NCBI RefSeq assembly: GCF_900105965.1
Contig: NZ_FNTV01000001.1
Location: 3,472,001 to 3,536,000 of the forward strand
Source of the DNA: Arthrobacter alpinus
GTDB taxonomy: Bacteria > Actinomycetota > Actinomycetes > Actinomycetales > Micrococcaceae
Length of the DNA stretch: 64,000 nt
Direction of reading: 5' to 3'
Below are positions 36,874 through 45,070 of the stretch, in pieces. The first letter of the stretch is position 1, and each line of letters starts with the position of its first letter. The notes under the pieces are model-generated. The model saw nothing but the letters and a program-made list of their open reading frames with translations, had not been told where the DNA came from and ran no database searches. The position numbers and the translations under genes were made by a program.

Positions 36874-37425
36874 CTACAGGCTGATTCCGTAGTCCTTGGC
36901 CACGCCGGCCAAGCCTGTGGTGTACCCCTGGCCCAGGGCGCGGAACTTCCAATCATCGCGATGCCGGTACAGTTCGCCGAAGATCATGGCCGTTACGGAG
37001 TCCACGTTGGTCACGGACAGGTCAAAGCGCACCAATTCCCGGTTGTCAGCCGTGGCCACCCTAATATGGGCGCTGCGAACCGAGGCAAAGGTGCCCTGAC
37101 CCCGGAATTCGGGGTCTACATAAGCCAAGAAGATGATCTTGGAAATGTTCGCGGGCACCTGAGACAGCTCGACATCGATCTGTTCCTGATCGTCGTCGTC
37201 AATGAAGGTGACCGAGGCATCCGCGCTGACCAGCTGGTTGAAATAAACCAAATGATCATTGGAAAGTGCCTGACCGGAGGAATCGCACATGACGGCGAAG
37301 GGCACCAATTCGGCCTGAGGCCCCCGGCTGGGGATGGCGTCCCAGCCCATGCCAACCACAACGTGGTCAAGGCCGGGATTTTCGCCGGTCAGGGCAGCAT
37401 TGGCCCCTGCCACTAGTGTTGCCAA
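36874..37425 (-). CDS. terD: TerD-family calcium-binding protein (divergent paralogue)
   Basis: 183 residues from a TTG at 37425, with GGAGGG eight bases upstream, overlapping the preceding gene by 13 bases. The TerD beta-sandwich signatures are present: VVGMGWDAIP, DDDDQEQIDVEL in place of the usual GDDEQI, and ALGQGYTTGLAGVAKDYGISL at the end. It is the most divergent of the four copies, lacks the DLDAS Ca-binding motif in its usual form, and sits with the biosynthetic half of the operon. Confidence 0.85.
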   Translation of the reverse strand: MATLVAGANAALTGENPGLDHVVVGMGWDAIPSRGPQAELVPFAVMCDSSGQALSNDHLVYFNQLVSADASVTFIDDDDQEQIDVELSQVPANISKIIFLAYVDPEFRGQGTFASVRSAHIRVATADNRELVRFDLSVTNVDSVTAMIFGELYRHRDDWKFRALGQGYTTGLAGVAKDYGISL

Positions 37426-37970
37426 GATTGGCCCTCCAAACGCAATGGGTCCCTTTCGGAAGCTGGTTGTTGCAGTTGCAAGGCAGCATCCTGGGCGGAG
37501 AACTTGTCAGCCAGGAAGCGCCCATGGGTGGAGAGTTCCTCCACGGCGCCGATGCGGATCTGATTGAGCAGATCCCCAAGGGTTTGTTCAAGGGTTGCCA
37601 ACTGCTCGGCAAACATGAACGTTGCGGAGGATTCCTCCTCGTGATGGACAGGGGGGAGCGCCAGATAGGCCTGCAGGGGTGTTGGTACATAGCTGCAAAT
37701 CATGGCATTGAGCAAAACCCGTTGCTCAGTGGAGCATCCCCGGATGCGAATGTCGGCAACGGCGTCCCGCATGAGATCACCCAAGTGGCGCAATTGCGAC
37801 ATCAGCAGGGGCGGCAGAGTGCTCCCCGACCTGCGTACCGATGCACGCAAGGAATCCACCGAGGCGCCCATCTGGGCGATTTCCTCGGTGACCGGGTCAA
37901 CGGTGGGGACAGCAGGCACGGCAGGTGACCCGCCACCACCAAATCTGCCCCCGATAAAACGGCCAATCAT
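37413..37970 (-). CDS. Ter-cluster protein, function unknown
   Basis: 185 residues. A Gly-rich opening (RFIGGRFGGGG) is followed by a helical body with DSLRASVRRSGSTLPPLLMSQLRHLGDLMRDAV and a second helical segment ATFMFAEQLATLEQTLGDLLNQIRIGAVEEL. This suggests a coiled or helical-bundle protein, possibly an adaptor for TelA, which lies directly upstream in the operon. AAGGG stands seven bases before ATG 37970. Confidence 0.65.
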   Translation of the reverse strand: MIGRFIGGRFGGGGSPAVPAVPTVDPVTEEIAQMGASVDSLRASVRRSGSTLPPLLMSQLRHLGDLMRDAVADIRIRGCSTEQRVLLNAMICSYVPTPLQAYLALPPVHHEEESSATFMFAEQLATLEQTLGDLLNQIRIGAVEELSTHGRFLADKFSAQDAALQLQQPASERDPLRLEGQSWQH

Positions 37971-38005
37971 AGCGCTACCCTTGCTTCCTCGAACGTTCTT
38001 CCAGC

Positions 38006-39199
38006 CTACTCGCGATCAGTCTGGCGTGAACGCTCCAGGTACGGCTTGGCCTTGGCCAGGCCGTCCTCCAGCGCGTGCACGGTGCCTTCCATGTTCTTAG
38101 CGGCCGAGGCCCGGAAGGTGTCGATGGCATCCATGGTTGCGAAAACGTTGTCAAACGCCTTCTGCAGAGTTTCCACACTCACGCCTGAGCTGGCCGCTTG
38201 CTGGTGGATGCGAACCGTCTGATCCTTGAGCATCTCCGATGTCTTCAGGATCATGTTGTTGGTGGTTGTGTTGATGGCGTCGATTTGGTCCAGCACCATC
38301 TTCTGGTTGGCCAACGCCTGGGCAACGATGACGGCCGTGCGCAGCGCCGAAATGGTGGTGGTGCGCGCCCGGTCAACACCCTTGATCAACTCGAGGTTGT
38401 TCTTGCGGATCAGGTCCATGGCCAGGTAGCCCTGCACCGAAACGGCCAGCTGGGTCAGGATGTCCTGGTGGCGCTGGCGGATAGGGTAGAGAACATCGGC
38501 TTCAAGTTTCTGGGCCTGGTCAATCTGGCCCGAGGCGCGGGTTGCGTCGATCTTCTCGACACAGGCAGCATCCAGGGCCTTGGCGAACACAGCGTATTCG
38601 CTCAGGCTCTGCATGGTCTCCCACAGCTTGATCTTTTCTCCGGCAAGGGAGGCGTTGTCCTTGAGGAGTTCGTCCTGACCCGCCATGAGGGACTTGATGA
38701 TGGCGTCCAACTGGGTCTGGGCGGATTCATACTTCTGGAAGTACTTGGCCAGCTTGTTGCCGCCGGGAATGAAACCCAGGATCTTTCGTCCAACGCCAAG
38801 ATCGGCATTGTTGGGGGTGAGGTCTTCAACCGTGGTTCGCAGATCGTTTAGGGTGCCGGCCACCTGGGCCTGAGCGCTGTTGCCACTCTTCTTAGCCCCG
38901 GCCATAGACGTGGTTGAACGCTCCAGCATGCGGCTGGAGGCATCTGAAGACGTTGTCATTTCCGAGCCAGCCAGCTTGGAAATGCCATCGACCTTGGTGG
39001 TGAATTCCGGGCTACGAGCATCGAACGTGGCGATCTCGGCAATAAATTCCTTGGCCTGGCGGCTGATTTCAACCTGACGCTCAGCCGGAACTGGGACCAT
39101 GCCGGGGGCTTCTTCAGCCGCAACGATCTCCGGGGCGTCCGGCGCCTTCAGGACAAGGGCTGTTTCGGATTCGGTGGGAGGGGTCAAAGGTGAAGTCAT
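38006..39199 (-). CDS. telA: Toxic anion resistance protein TelA
   Basis: 397 residues from ATG 39199. The protein is almost entirely helical, with the family core RKILGFIPGGNKLAKYFQKYESAQTQLDAI and the TelA repeat KNNLELIKGVDRARTTTISALRTAV...QKMVLDQIDAINTTTNNMI. TelA proteins occur beside TerD and TerC in stress and tellurite/antibiotic-tolerance loci; their molecular role is not fixed. A 144-base gap with a hairpin separates it from the TerD trio upstream. Confidence 0.9.
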   Translation of the reverse strand: MTSPLTPPTESETALVLKAPDAPEIVAAEEAPGMVPVPAERQVEISRQAKEFIAEIATFDARSPEFTTKVDGISKLAGSEMTTSSDASSRMLERSTTSMAGAKKSGNSAQAQVAGTLNDLRTTVEDLTPNNADLGVGRKILGFIPGGNKLAKYFQKYESAQTQLDAIIKSLMAGQDELLKDNASLAGEKIKLWETMQSLSEYAVFAKALDAACVEKIDATRASGQIDQAQKLEADVLYPIRQRHQDILTQLAVSVQGYLAMDLIRKNNLELIKGVDRARTTTISALRTAVIVAQALANQKMVLDQIDAINTTTNNMILKTSEMLKDQTVRIHQQAASSGVSVETLQKAFDNVFATMDAIDTFRASAAKNMEGTVHALEDGLAKAKPYLERSRQTDRE

Positions 39200-39295
39200 T
39201 GTTGGATCCAATTTCCATTTGCGGGTGGTCGAGGAGAGTGGCACTGTGCGCATGCCCCACACATTTGCCGGTGTTGGGCCCACGCGCCCAAGTGG

Positions 39296-39331
39296 CCCCA
39301 AATCCAGACGCGCCAGCGGCTGAATTTGGGG
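39296..39331 (-). terminator. Hairpin between TerD and TelA genes
   Basis: CCCCAAATCC pairs with GAATTTGGGG (one mismatch) around 16 bases. It lies after the TerD stop and before telA on the minus strand. No long T-run follows, so it may act as an attenuator that makes the TerD/TerC genes more abundant than the downstream enzymes. Confidence 0.45.
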
Positions 39332-39343
39332 AGGGCCTGGGGA

Positions 39344-39925
39344 TTAGCCCAAGGGAACGCCGAAATCGGTGGCGATGCCGGCCAAACCGGTAGCGTAGCC
39401 CTGGCCTACGGCCTTGAACTTCCACTCAGCTCCGTTGCGGTAGATTTCCGCGAACAGCATGGACGTTTCAGGGGCTGCGTCTTCACTGAGGTCAAAGCGC
39501 ACGATTTCAGCATCGTTGCTTTGGTTCACAACACGGCAGTAGGCGCCGCGTACTTGGCCAAAGTTCTGGCGGCGAGCCTCAGCCTGATCGATCGAGACAA
39601 CGATGACAACGCGCTCAACGTCCGCGGCAACCTTGGTGAGGTCGATCAGGATCTGTTCGTCGTCGCCGGCGCCGTCGCCTGAACGGTTGTCACCGAGGTG
39701 AGTGACGGAGCCGTCTTTGGCAGCGGGCTGGTTGTAGAAGATGAAGTCATCACCCGAACGCACCTTGCCCGTTGCGGCCACCAGGAGCGCCGAGGCGTCC
39801 AGGTCGAAGGCTTCGCCGGTTGTGGTGCGCGGATCCCAGCCCAAACCAACAACTGCTTGCTGCAGTCCTGGATCGGTCTTGGTCAGTGAGAGGTTGTTGC
39901 CTTTTGCGAGCGTCAGTCCAGCCAT
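39344..39925 (-). CDS. terD: TerD-family calcium-binding protein
   Basis: 193 residues. TLAKGNNLSLTK, VVGLGWDPR, AFDLDASALLV and GDGAGDDEQILIDL are intact Ca-binding TerD motifs; IYRNGAEWKFKAVGQGYATGLAGIATDFGV closes the fold. Very similar to the copy at 39974-40555, so a recent or conserved tandem duplication. ATG 39925, in the middle of the terD trio. Confidence 0.92.
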   Translation of the reverse strand: MAGLTLAKGNNLSLTKTDPGLQQAVVGLGWDPRTTTGEAFDLDASALLVAATGKVRSGDDFIFYNQPAAKDGSVTHLGDNRSGDGAGDDEQILIDLTKVAADVERVVIVVSIDQAEARRQNFGQVRGAYCRVVNQSNDAEIVRFDLSEDAAPETSMLFAEIYRNGAEWKFKAVGQGYATGLAGIATDFGVPLG

Positions 39926-39973
39926 GAAATCAAGTCCTTACGTTGGGGATTTACGAGGGTTTAGGTGCTGCTA

Positions 39974-40555
39974 CTAGTCCAGAACAATTCCGTAATCGGT
40001 TGCAATGCCGTGCAACCCGCTGGCGTAGCCCTGGCCAACAGCGCGGAACTTCCACTCTGCACCGTTGCGGTAGATCTCGGCGAAGATCATGGTGGTCTCA
40101 GAGGCGGCATCCTCGGACAGGTCGTACCGCACGATCTCCGTTTCGTTCTCCTGGTTGACAACGCGGCAGTATGCGTCGCGAACCTGGCCAAAGTTCTGGC
40201 CACGGGCGTCGGCCTGATCGATCGAAACTACAATGACAACCTTGTCGATATCTGCAGACACCGTCGCGAGGTTGATCAGAACCTGTTCGTCATCACCGTC
40301 CCCCTCACCGGTTCGGTTGTCACCAAGGTGTACAACCGAACCGTCCTTGGATTCGAGCTGGTTGTAGAAAATGAAGTCATCATTGTTGCGCACCTTGCCG
40401 CGGTTGGTGACCATGATGGCGGAAGCATCAAGGTCAAATGCGGCGCCGCTCGTGGTGCGCGGGTCCCAGCCCAAACCAATCAGGGCCAATTGCAGCCCGG
40501 GGTCTGCCTTGGTCAGGGAAAGGTTGCTGCCCTTGGACAATGTCAAAGATGCCAT
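39974..40555 (-). CDS. terD: TerD-family calcium-binding protein
   Basis: 193 residues with SLTLSKGSNLSLTK, LIGLGWDPR, AFDLDASAIMV and GEGDGDDEQVLINL. The motif order and length match the neighbour at 39344-39925, with changes mostly in the surface loops. It lies 48 bases upstream of that copy and 66 downstream of the more divergent TerD copy. Confidence 0.92.
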   Translation of the reverse strand: MASLTLSKGSNLSLTKADPGLQLALIGLGWDPRTTSGAAFDLDASAIMVTNRGKVRNNDDFIFYNQLESKDGSVVHLGDNRTGEGDGDDEQVLINLATVSADIDKVVIVVSIDQADARGQNFGQVRDAYCRVVNQENETEIVRYDLSEDAASETTMIFAEIYRNGAEWKFRAVGQGYASGLHGIATDYGIVLD

Positions 40556-40621
40556 GAAAACTGAACTCCTCTAATCGCTAAGCGACGCTAACAAAATGAT
40601 GAAAAATGCGGTTGGCGAACC

Positions 40622-41215
40622 CTAAAGGGTTGCGGCTGCCGGCTGAATCAGGTCCATTGCAGTGCGGCCGTTGGCGCGGTCACCGATAGCGGTGAACTGC
40701 CAACCCGCGCCCTCGCGGGATACTTTGGCCATGATCATTGCCGTGTGGGTGCCGGAATCTGTCAGTTGGAAACGGGCAACCTCGGGGGATCCTGCCGTGG
40801 AGTCGTCAACGAGGCGGCAGAAAGCATTTGCGACGGTGTCAAAGGTCTGTCGGCTGTAGCTGCTGATGACAAAAACGATCTGCGCAACGGCCGGCGAGAC
40901 CGCGGCCAGGTCAACAAGAATGACCTCGTCGTCGCCATCTCCCTCGCCGGTCAGGTTATCGCCCGTGTGGCGGGTAGAGCCGTCCTTGCTCTGCAGCTGG
41001 TTGAAGAACACCGTGTCGAGTGCCTTGCCGTTGGCATCGAAGAAGATGGCCGAGGCGTCCAGGTCAACATCGGCTGCCTTCTTCAGGCCACCAAAGAGTC
41101 CGCGCTTGGCGGGTGCGGCAGAGTCCCAGCCCAAGCCCATCCGCACTCGGGTGAGTGCAGCGCCGTCGTTCTTCTTCAGTGAAAGGGCCTGGCCCTTTTG
41201 CAAACTAAGTCCCAT
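40622..41215 (-). CDS. TerD-family protein, TerZ-like variant
   Basis: 197 residues: SLQKGQALSLKK, RMGLGWDSAAP, then an insertion RGLFGGLKKAADV before DLDASAIFF, and GEGDGDDEVILVDL. The C-terminal third is divergent (AIGDRANGRTAMDLIQP) and lacks the GYATGLAGIA ending of the other copies. The Ca-binding acidic motifs remain. It lies directly downstream of the membrane protein gene. Confidence 0.88.
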   Translation of the reverse strand: MGLSLQKGQALSLKKNDGAALTRVRMGLGWDSAAPAKRGLFGGLKKAADVDLDASAIFFDANGKALDTVFFNQLQSKDGSTRHTGDNLTGEGDGDDEVILVDLAAVSPAVAQIVFVISSYSRQTFDTVANAFCRLVDDSTAGSPEVARFQLTDSGTHTAMIMAKVSREGAGWQFTAIGDRANGRTAMDLIQPAAATL

Positions 41216-41259
41216 AACGTTTTTACTCCTTGTGAATTAGGTGAGGAAACAGTGGTTCG

Positions 41260-42390
41260 TCAGCTGGTTAGCTGGTCAACTTTGGGTTGCGCCGCCGCGG
41301 CGAGGCGCTTGTTGCGGGCAATAGAGGACAAGAAGGCGGCGGCGATGAACACTACACCGATGATGCCGGTGATGACCTCGTTGACCTCAATGCTGATAGT
41401 CAGAAGCAAGATGATGGATAGCGCGCCGATGGCCCAGTGCGCGCCGTGATCAAGGTATTCGTAGTCGTTCAGGGTGCCTTCGCGAACCAGGAAAACGGTT
41501 AGCGAGCGGACAAAGATGGCGCCGATCAAACCAAGGCCCAGGGCGATGATGATGGGATCGGAGGTAATGGCGAATGCGCCGATGACGCCGTCGAAGGAGA
41601 AGGACGCGTCAATAACTTCCAAGTACAGGAAGAGCATGAAGGCGGCCTTGCCCACGGCCTTTCCAACGCCCTTGGTGGGCTGCTTGTTGGATTTCTCAAT
41701 GATTGCTTTCGCCTCGGCGTCGGTGTCTGCGGCGTCCGTGTCGCCGTCGCCGTCGACGTCGAAGAGCTCGCCCAGGCCGTTGACCAGCAGGTAGGTGACC
41801 ATGCCCAGGATCCCGGAGATCAGGACGTCAACTTCCTTGCCGGGGCGAACCATGGTGGCCGAGACAACAAGGATGACCATGGCAATGGCCATGGATGCCC
41901 CGTGGAGGCGGCCAACGAATGCCAAGGGCTTTTCCAGGAATCCGAGCCAATGGATTTCGCGCTCTTCAAACATGAAGTCCAGGAACAGCATCAGCAGGAA
42001 CACGCCACCAAATGCTGCAATCTGCGGGTGTGCGTCATGGAGCAGGTAGGCGTAGCTGCCTTCGGTGTGGATATCGCCCTTTTCCAGCGCCAGCTGGATG
42101 GCCTGCACCGGGTTGAGGTTGGCCGTGACGCCTACAATCAACAGCGGGAAGGCGATGCGCATCCCAACAACGGCAATCAAAATACCCACGGTCAGGAAGA
42201 TTTTTTGCCAGAACGCGCTCATCTTCTCCAAGATGCGCGCGTTGACCACAGCGTTGTCAAAGCTCAGGCTGACTTCCAGAACACCGAGAATCGCGCACAG
42301 AATCAGCGCTTCGATGCCGCCATAGAAAAACGCGACAACCAGCGCCACGGCGGTGATCCCGAAGGACCATCCAAAAGTTTTCATGAACAC
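41260..42390 (-). CDS. DUF475/TerC-like membrane protein with EF-hand-like loop
   Basis: 376 residues, about nine membrane helices. The two TerC-family acidic motifs are present: SLSFDNAVVNA (about 41-51) and DASFSFDGVIGAFAI (261-275). Between helices, residues 211-222 (DVDGDGDTDAAD) match an EF-hand loop (D-x-D-x-D-G). GTG 42390 is preferred because AGGAG is 11 bases away, versus 17 for the ATG six bases further on. It is the first gene of the operon; TerC-like proteins are thought to form a membrane metal-sensing or transport complex with TerD. Confidence 0.88.
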   Translation of the reverse strand: MFMKTFGWSFGITAVALVVAFFYGGIEALILCAILGVLEVSLSFDNAVVNARILEKMSAFWQKIFLTVGILIAVVGMRIAFPLLIVGVTANLNPVQAIQLALEKGDIHTEGSYAYLLHDAHPQIAAFGGVFLLMLFLDFMFEEREIHWLGFLEKPLAFVGRLHGASMAIAMVILVVSATMVRPGKEVDVLISGILGMVTYLLVNGLGELFDVDGDGDTDAADTDAEAKAIIEKSNKQPTKGVGKAVGKAAFMLFLYLEVIDASFSFDGVIGAFAITSDPIIIALGLGLIGAIFVRSLTVFLVREGTLNDYEYLDHGAHWAIGALSIILLLTISIEVNEVITGIIGVVFIAAAFLSSIARNKRLAAAAQPKVDQLTS

Positions 42391-42787
42391 GCGCTGACAA
42401 GCTCCTCAAGAGTTCCCCGGAGATACATGGGGGATGGGTGGTCGATGTGGGATTGTCCACACGCGGCCCGACGGCTCACGCGCGGATCGTTCAAACTCAA
42501 TTATCTCCATTCACTCTATATATTCCTAATGGTTGGGGCACCGAAAAGGTTCCCCAATTCTCATTAAAGTGACCCTTCCATGCTGCCCTAAGTGGCCAAG
42601 AATGGGGGCGTGGAATTGGATTTTCACTACGGGGTGAATTAATGATGAAAAGAGGTGTTGACGCACCCACGTCATGAGGCCGTGATTAGGGGCACCAAGA
42701 ACCGGGACACAGTATGGTCAGCGCAGGAGTAAGTTTGCGGCCCGCCGTTCAGGCGAGTGAATCTTCCCTCGAGTTGAGAGTTGGTTG
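42391..42787. other. 397-base divergent intergenic region upstream of the ter operon
   Basis: AT-richer than its surroundings, with TCTATATATTC near 42513-42524. On the minus strand GATAAT (plus-strand ATTATC at 42500-42505) is a possible -10 for the ter operon, giving a leader of about 105 bases, but no good -35 was found. Only very short reading frames (e.g. an 11-codon one near 42642) are present. Promoters for both directions must lie here. Confidence 0.5.
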
Positions 42788-43894
42788 ATGGCTGCAGCTT
42801 CAATGGCGAATGGGGGCGCAATCATGACCGAGATTTCGTTGGATGCAAAGGGACAGATCAGGCTCGACATCCTGACCCAGTGGGCACTTGAGGCGGAAGT
42901 GGCCGGGCACCCGGTACCCGAACGCGTTGACCTTCAAGTCATTGCCCACACGAAGATTGTGGCAATCGAGGGAGCAGGCGCCGCACTCGTTCAACTCTGG
43001 GAGCCAACCATCAGCTGGATGCTCAAGCAGGCAGGGTTCGGGGTGATTGATCCATTCAGGCACCTGCCGGAGGAGCTACTCAAGCCGGTTGGCCACGCGA
43101 CGCTGCCTGCCGCCGTCGTTCCGGTGGAGCTCGCTCCCGCTGCCGTCGTTTCCGATTCCGTGCCCGGGGGAAAAGCTCCGAACGCGGCGCCGGCGGCCAA
43201 GACACCCAAGTGGGAAACGGCGGCTCGGGAGCAGGTGCGGGATGCCATCAAGCGTTACATGAAGCCACTTGAGGCCCTGCGCGCCCGTGACGCCAATGAA
43301 GGCGATACCCGGCTCGTGGTGACCGACATTCTGTGTGAGGGATTGGACTATGACAAGTTTCGGGACCTGACCACCGAATACATGGTGCGCCAGGATTTTG
43401 CCGACTACGGCGTGCGGATCGACAAGCAGCTTGTGGCGTTTATTGAAGTCAAGCGGATCAGTCAGAAACTCAATGAACGCCATCTACGCCAGGTCCAGAT
43501 GTACGCGGTGAATGAGGGCATTGAATGGATGGTCCTGACCAACGGCTCGGTATGGCAGGCCTATCATCTGACCGGTGGCCTGCCGGTGATCGTTAATATG
43601 GCCTTTGAAATTGACCTCCTGGGCCCGGCGTCGCTTGAGGAAAAGTCTGAGCTGATGTTCCTTTTGCATCGTGAAGCGCTCAAGCGGCGGCGCATAGATG
43701 AATCGTGGAAGCACCGTGCGGCCACCGAGCCTAAAGCCCTGTTGGAGCTCATTCTCTCCGAGGTCATGCTGGAGCAGATCCGCAAGGAAGTGAAGCGCCG
43801 AACTGGGATAACGACTACTCAAGAGGCGCTGGGTGAGGTCATTCGAACCGAGATCGTGGACCCCAAGCTCATCGCTAAAATTTACAAGAGCTGA
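42788..43894 (+). CDS. Protein with type I restriction enzyme R (HsdR N-terminal) nuclease domain
   Basis: 368 residues if the start is ATG 42788; a start at 42824, after a GGGGG, would remove 12 residues. The C-terminal two-thirds is a PD-(D/E)xK HsdR_N domain: DTRLVVTDILCEGLDYD, DYGVRIDKQLVAFIEVKRI (catalytic Asp and Glu-x-Lys) and LRQVQMYAVNEGIEWMVLTNG. The N-terminal ~110 residues are unrecognised and end in an Ala/Pro linker. No HsdM or HsdS gene is near. It is divergent from the ter operon, where DNA-processing partners are expected. Confidence 0.8.
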   Translation: MAAASMANGGAIMTEISLDAKGQIRLDILTQWALEAEVAGHPVPERVDLQVIAHTKIVAIEGAGAALVQLWEPTISWMLKQAGFGVIDPFRHLPEELLKPVGHATLPAAVVPVELAPAAVVSDSVPGGKAPNAAPAAKTPKWETAAREQVRDAIKRYMKPLEALRARDANEGDTRLVVTDILCEGLDYDKFRDLTTEYMVRQDFADYGVRIDKQLVAFIEVKRISQKLNERHLRQVQMYAVNEGIEWMVLTNGSVWQAYHLTGGLPVIVNMAFEIDLLGPASLEEKSELMFLLHREALKRRRIDESWKHRAATEPKALLELILSEVMLEQIRKEVKRRTGITTTQEALGEVIRTEIVDPKLIAKIYKS

Positions 43895-43907
43895 CACCAC
43901 AAGCACC

Positions 43908-43913
43908 TAAAGT
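43908..43913 (+). promoter_or_regulatory. -10 box, possible leaderless start of deaminase gene
   Basis: TAAAGT seven bases before ATG 43921. The AGAGGG between is too close to be a ribosome site. Confidence 0.45.
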
Positions 43914-43920
43914 AGAGGGC

Positions 43921-44928
43921 ATGACAACGCAAGAATTGACGCTGCCCAAGGCCGAACTCCACCTGCACATCGAGGGAACCCTTGAACCGGAACTGATTTT
44001 GGAGATGGCGGAGCGCAATGGAATCGTCCTGCCATTCCCGACGCTGGAGTCACTGCGTGCACAGTACGAGTTCACTGATCTGCAATCTTTCCTGAACCTG
44101 TACTACGCCAACATGGCTGTCCTGATCACCGAAGCCGACTTTGCCGACATGACACGTGCCTACCTGCGCCGAGCCCAAGCCGCAGGAGTTCGGCACGCCG
44201 AGATCATGTTTGATCCCCAGGCCCACCTGGCCCGTGGCGTTGAACTTACAACAGCTGTCGGCGGCATCGCGGCAGCCCTGGCTTCAAGCGAGGCCGATTT
44301 TGGCATCAGCACGGGGCTCATCGCCGCATTTCTGCGGGATGAATCGGAAGCCTCAGCCTTGGAGGTCCTCGAGGCTCTGCTAGCCATGGAGGCGCCGATC
44401 ATCGGCATTGGCTTGGATTCTGCCGAGGTGGGGAATCCGCCGTCGAAGTTTGTCCGACTCTTTGAGCGTGCGAGGAAAGCAGGGCTTCACCTCGTCGCCC
44501 ACGCTGGCGAGGAGGGACCGGCCAGCTACGTGACGGACGCCCTGGACCTGCTGGGTGTTGAGCGGATCGACCACGGAATTCGCTCAGTCGAAGATCCGGC
44601 CCTCGTGGCTCGGCTCGTTGCGGAGCAGGTGCCGCTAACTGTGTGCCCGCTGTCCAATGTGCGCCTGCGTGCGGTCAACACCCTGGCCGATCACCCCTTG
44701 CCACGCATGGTCGAGGCCGGCATGAACGTGTCAGTCAACTCTGACGACCCGGCCTACTTTGGTGGCTATGTTGGCACCAACTTTGCGGCGTTGGAGAAGG
44801 AATTTGCTTGGGGCGCCTCGGTTGCCCAGACGTTGGCCAGCAACTCCATCCGTTCATCGTTCGCCAGCGACGCCCGCAAGGGCGAAATGTTCGCTGAGCT
44901 CGATTCCTGGGTTGCCGCTCAGGGCTAG
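43921..44928 (+). CDS. Adenosine/adenine deaminase
   Basis: 335 residues with the complete amidohydrolase metal site: AELHLHIEG (HxH), HAGEEGPASYV, RIDHGIRS and NSDDPAYFGGYVGTNF. The SDDPAYFGGY form is typical of adenine deaminases (adenine to hypoxanthine) rather than classical adenosine deaminases, so adenine is the more likely substrate; the sequence alone does not settle it. Zinc-dependent, cytosolic. A -10 box sits seven bases upstream. Confidence 0.88.
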   Translation: MTTQELTLPKAELHLHIEGTLEPELILEMAERNGIVLPFPTLESLRAQYEFTDLQSFLNLYYANMAVLITEADFADMTRAYLRRAQAAGVRHAEIMFDPQAHLARGVELTTAVGGIAAALASSEADFGISTGLIAAFLRDESEASALEVLEALLAMEAPIIGIGLDSAEVGNPPSKFVRLFERARKAGLHLVAHAGEEGPASYVTDALDLLGVERIDHGIRSVEDPALVARLVAEQVPLTVCPLSNVRLRAVNTLADHPLPRMVEAGMNVSVNSDDPAYFGGYVGTNFAALEKEFAWGASVAQTLASNSIRSSFASDARKGEMFAELDSWVAAQG

Positions 44929-44929
44929 C

Positions 44930-45056
44930 CGTCGCCGAAGACGGGGTTGAACCGCACTTTCCGGGCGTCTCCTCCACGAAGACGGGGTCAACTCGCGAAC
45001 CGCCCCACAAGATACGCCGTTCTCGCGGGTTGGCCCCGTCTTCGCGGTCGGCGACG
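44930..45056. repeat. Three-copy intergenic repeat with terminal inverted arms
   Basis: GAAGACGGGGT-type units occur three times: direct at 44938 and 44979, inverted near 45042. Outer arms CGTCGCC...GAAGACGGGG and its complement enclose about 70 bases, so the transcript could fold into a long hairpin. It fills the gap between two convergent genes and may serve as a bidirectional terminator or a small mobile remnant. Confidence 0.6.
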
Positions 45057-45070
45057 CCGCGGCGTCCTCG

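Noticed and set aside
31273..42390. Simple tellurite-resistance operon
   Set aside because: Tellurite resistance is one historical phenotype; the set of enzymes here points to a broader stress and metabolite system, and no tellurite-specific gene such as a TehB methyltransferase is present.
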